The position numbers were made by a program, and so were the translations under genes. From positions 1 to 5,600 of the forward strand of contig JAFNAH010000118.1 in the NCBI GenBank assembly GCA_017860075.1: 5,600 nt of DNA. The letters run 5' to 3'. Shown piece after piece: positions 5,191 through 5,600 of this stretch. Every line of letters begins with the position of its first letter. The stretch's first letter is position 1. This stretch comes from Acidobacteriota bacterium (lineage in GTDB: Bacteria; Acidobacteriota; UBA6911). The notes below the pieces were generated by a model. It was not told the origin of the DNA. It saw nothing but the letters and a program-made list of their open reading frames with translations, and did not search any database.

Positions 5191-5600
5191 TATTTCCCTA
5201 CGAGCAGACGATCCACGAGCGCGCGAAGTTTCTGGTGCTTGCCGGCAAAAGTCCCCAGGAATTCCTCCTCGAGCTCGCCGCGCTTGTTCACCACCCACGT
5301 GGTCGGCACTGCCTGTATCTCTCCCAGTGAGTCCAGTTCTTCCATGCTCGGCACCGCGACCGGGTACTCGATCCCGAGCTTTCGGACGGCGGCTCGAACC
5401 TCGTCCTCCGTGCCGGAATCCAGGGCCGGAGCGATGAACAGCACTCCACGGGCCTTGTAGTCTCGGTAGAACTCGTTGTACCCGGGTATTTCGGACAGGC
5501 AGGGTCTGCACCACGTCCCCCAGAAATCGATGACCGTGACCCTGCCTTTCAGGTCCGAGGAGCGCACCAGCTTCCCGTCGAGCAGACGAAGCTGGAACGA
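5190..5600 (-). CDS. TlpA-like thioredoxin-fold protein, 3' part (5' end outside window)
   Basis: The C-terminal 136 residues of a TlpA/ResA-type thiol-disulfide oxidoreductase are present; the reading frame stays open to the window edge, so the true start lies beyond 5600. The GTG at 5567 is not the start, because the residues upstream of it (FQLRLLDGKLVRSSDLKG) match the usual TlpA lead-in of the form 'F.L..LDGK.V..SDLKG'. The redox motif is WCRPC (CRPC at visible residues 31-34, after VIDFWGT), and the conserved cis-proline is P99 in AVPTTWVV, followed by NKRGEL. Members usually act in the periplasm, anchored by a signal or membrane segment, in cytochrome c maturation or disulfide reduction; the anchor cannot be seen here. 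The gene converges on the usp operon with a 197-base gap and seems unrelated to it. Confidence 0.9.
   Translation of the reverse strand, partial: SFQLRLLDGKLVRSSDLKGRVTVIDFWGTWCRPCLSEIPGYNEFYRDYKARGVLFIAPALDSGTEDEVRAAVRKLGIEYPVAVPSMEELDSLGEIQAVPTTWVVNKRGELEEEFLGTFAGKHQKLRALVDRLLVGK

Noticed and set aside
5070..5330. 86-codon plus-strand ORF with an AGGGAG upstream
   Set aside because: More than half of it is antisense to the clear TlpA-like gene, and its product has no recognisable motif, although the upstream sequence could pass for a ribosome site.

Overview
The window is GC-rich throughout (about 60% by eye) and densely coded. It reads as ordinary bacterial chromosome: no insertion sequence, phage gene, CRISPR array, rRNA or tRNA was found. 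The host is probably Gram-negative, because one gene encodes a DUF374-type acyltransferase and another a TlpA-type thioredoxin, both common in bacteria with an outer membrane. The xylose isomerase is of the short group I type (387 residues) known from actinobacteria and also from many deep-branching, GC-rich, often uncultured phyla. I cannot name the phylum from sequence alone.

Layout. Positions 24-1750 carry two minus-strand genes, xylA followed downstream by trmO. A 206-base divergent intergenic region (1751-1956) holds a minus-strand promoter with a perfect TATAAT for xylA, a plus-strand TTGACT-N17-CAGAAT promoter, and a 5' leader with strong hairpin potential. Positions 1957-4992 carry a compact plus-strand operon: a DUF374 lysophospholipid-acyltransferase-like protein, a DASS/SLC13-type anion transporter joined to it by an ATGA overlap, and a two-domain universal stress protein 19 bases further on. 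Positions 5190-5600 hold the 3' part of a minus-strand TlpA-like thioredoxin gene that runs off the window end. The 197-base gap between the convergent usp and thioredoxin genes contains a short hexamer repeat, a doubtful 39-codon ORF and a small hairpin at the thioredoxin stop codon.

Functional reading. XylA interconverts D-xylose and D-xylulose, and TrmO methylates the t6A37 base of tRNA; their adjacency looks incidental. The plus-strand operon is an envelope and transport module: a membrane acyltransferase-like enzyme, a secondary transporter, and a cytosolic Usp protein whose GASRR motif resembles Usp domains attached to transporters, so the Usp may regulate the transporter.

The two observations most worth following are the loss of both Ser-Asn-Thr sodium-site motifs in the transporter and a repeated motif, TGAGAGGYGCC-(0-4 nt)-GGACGA, that begins exactly on the stop codon of three of the five genes whose stops are visible here. 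No clearly new multi-gene system was recognised.
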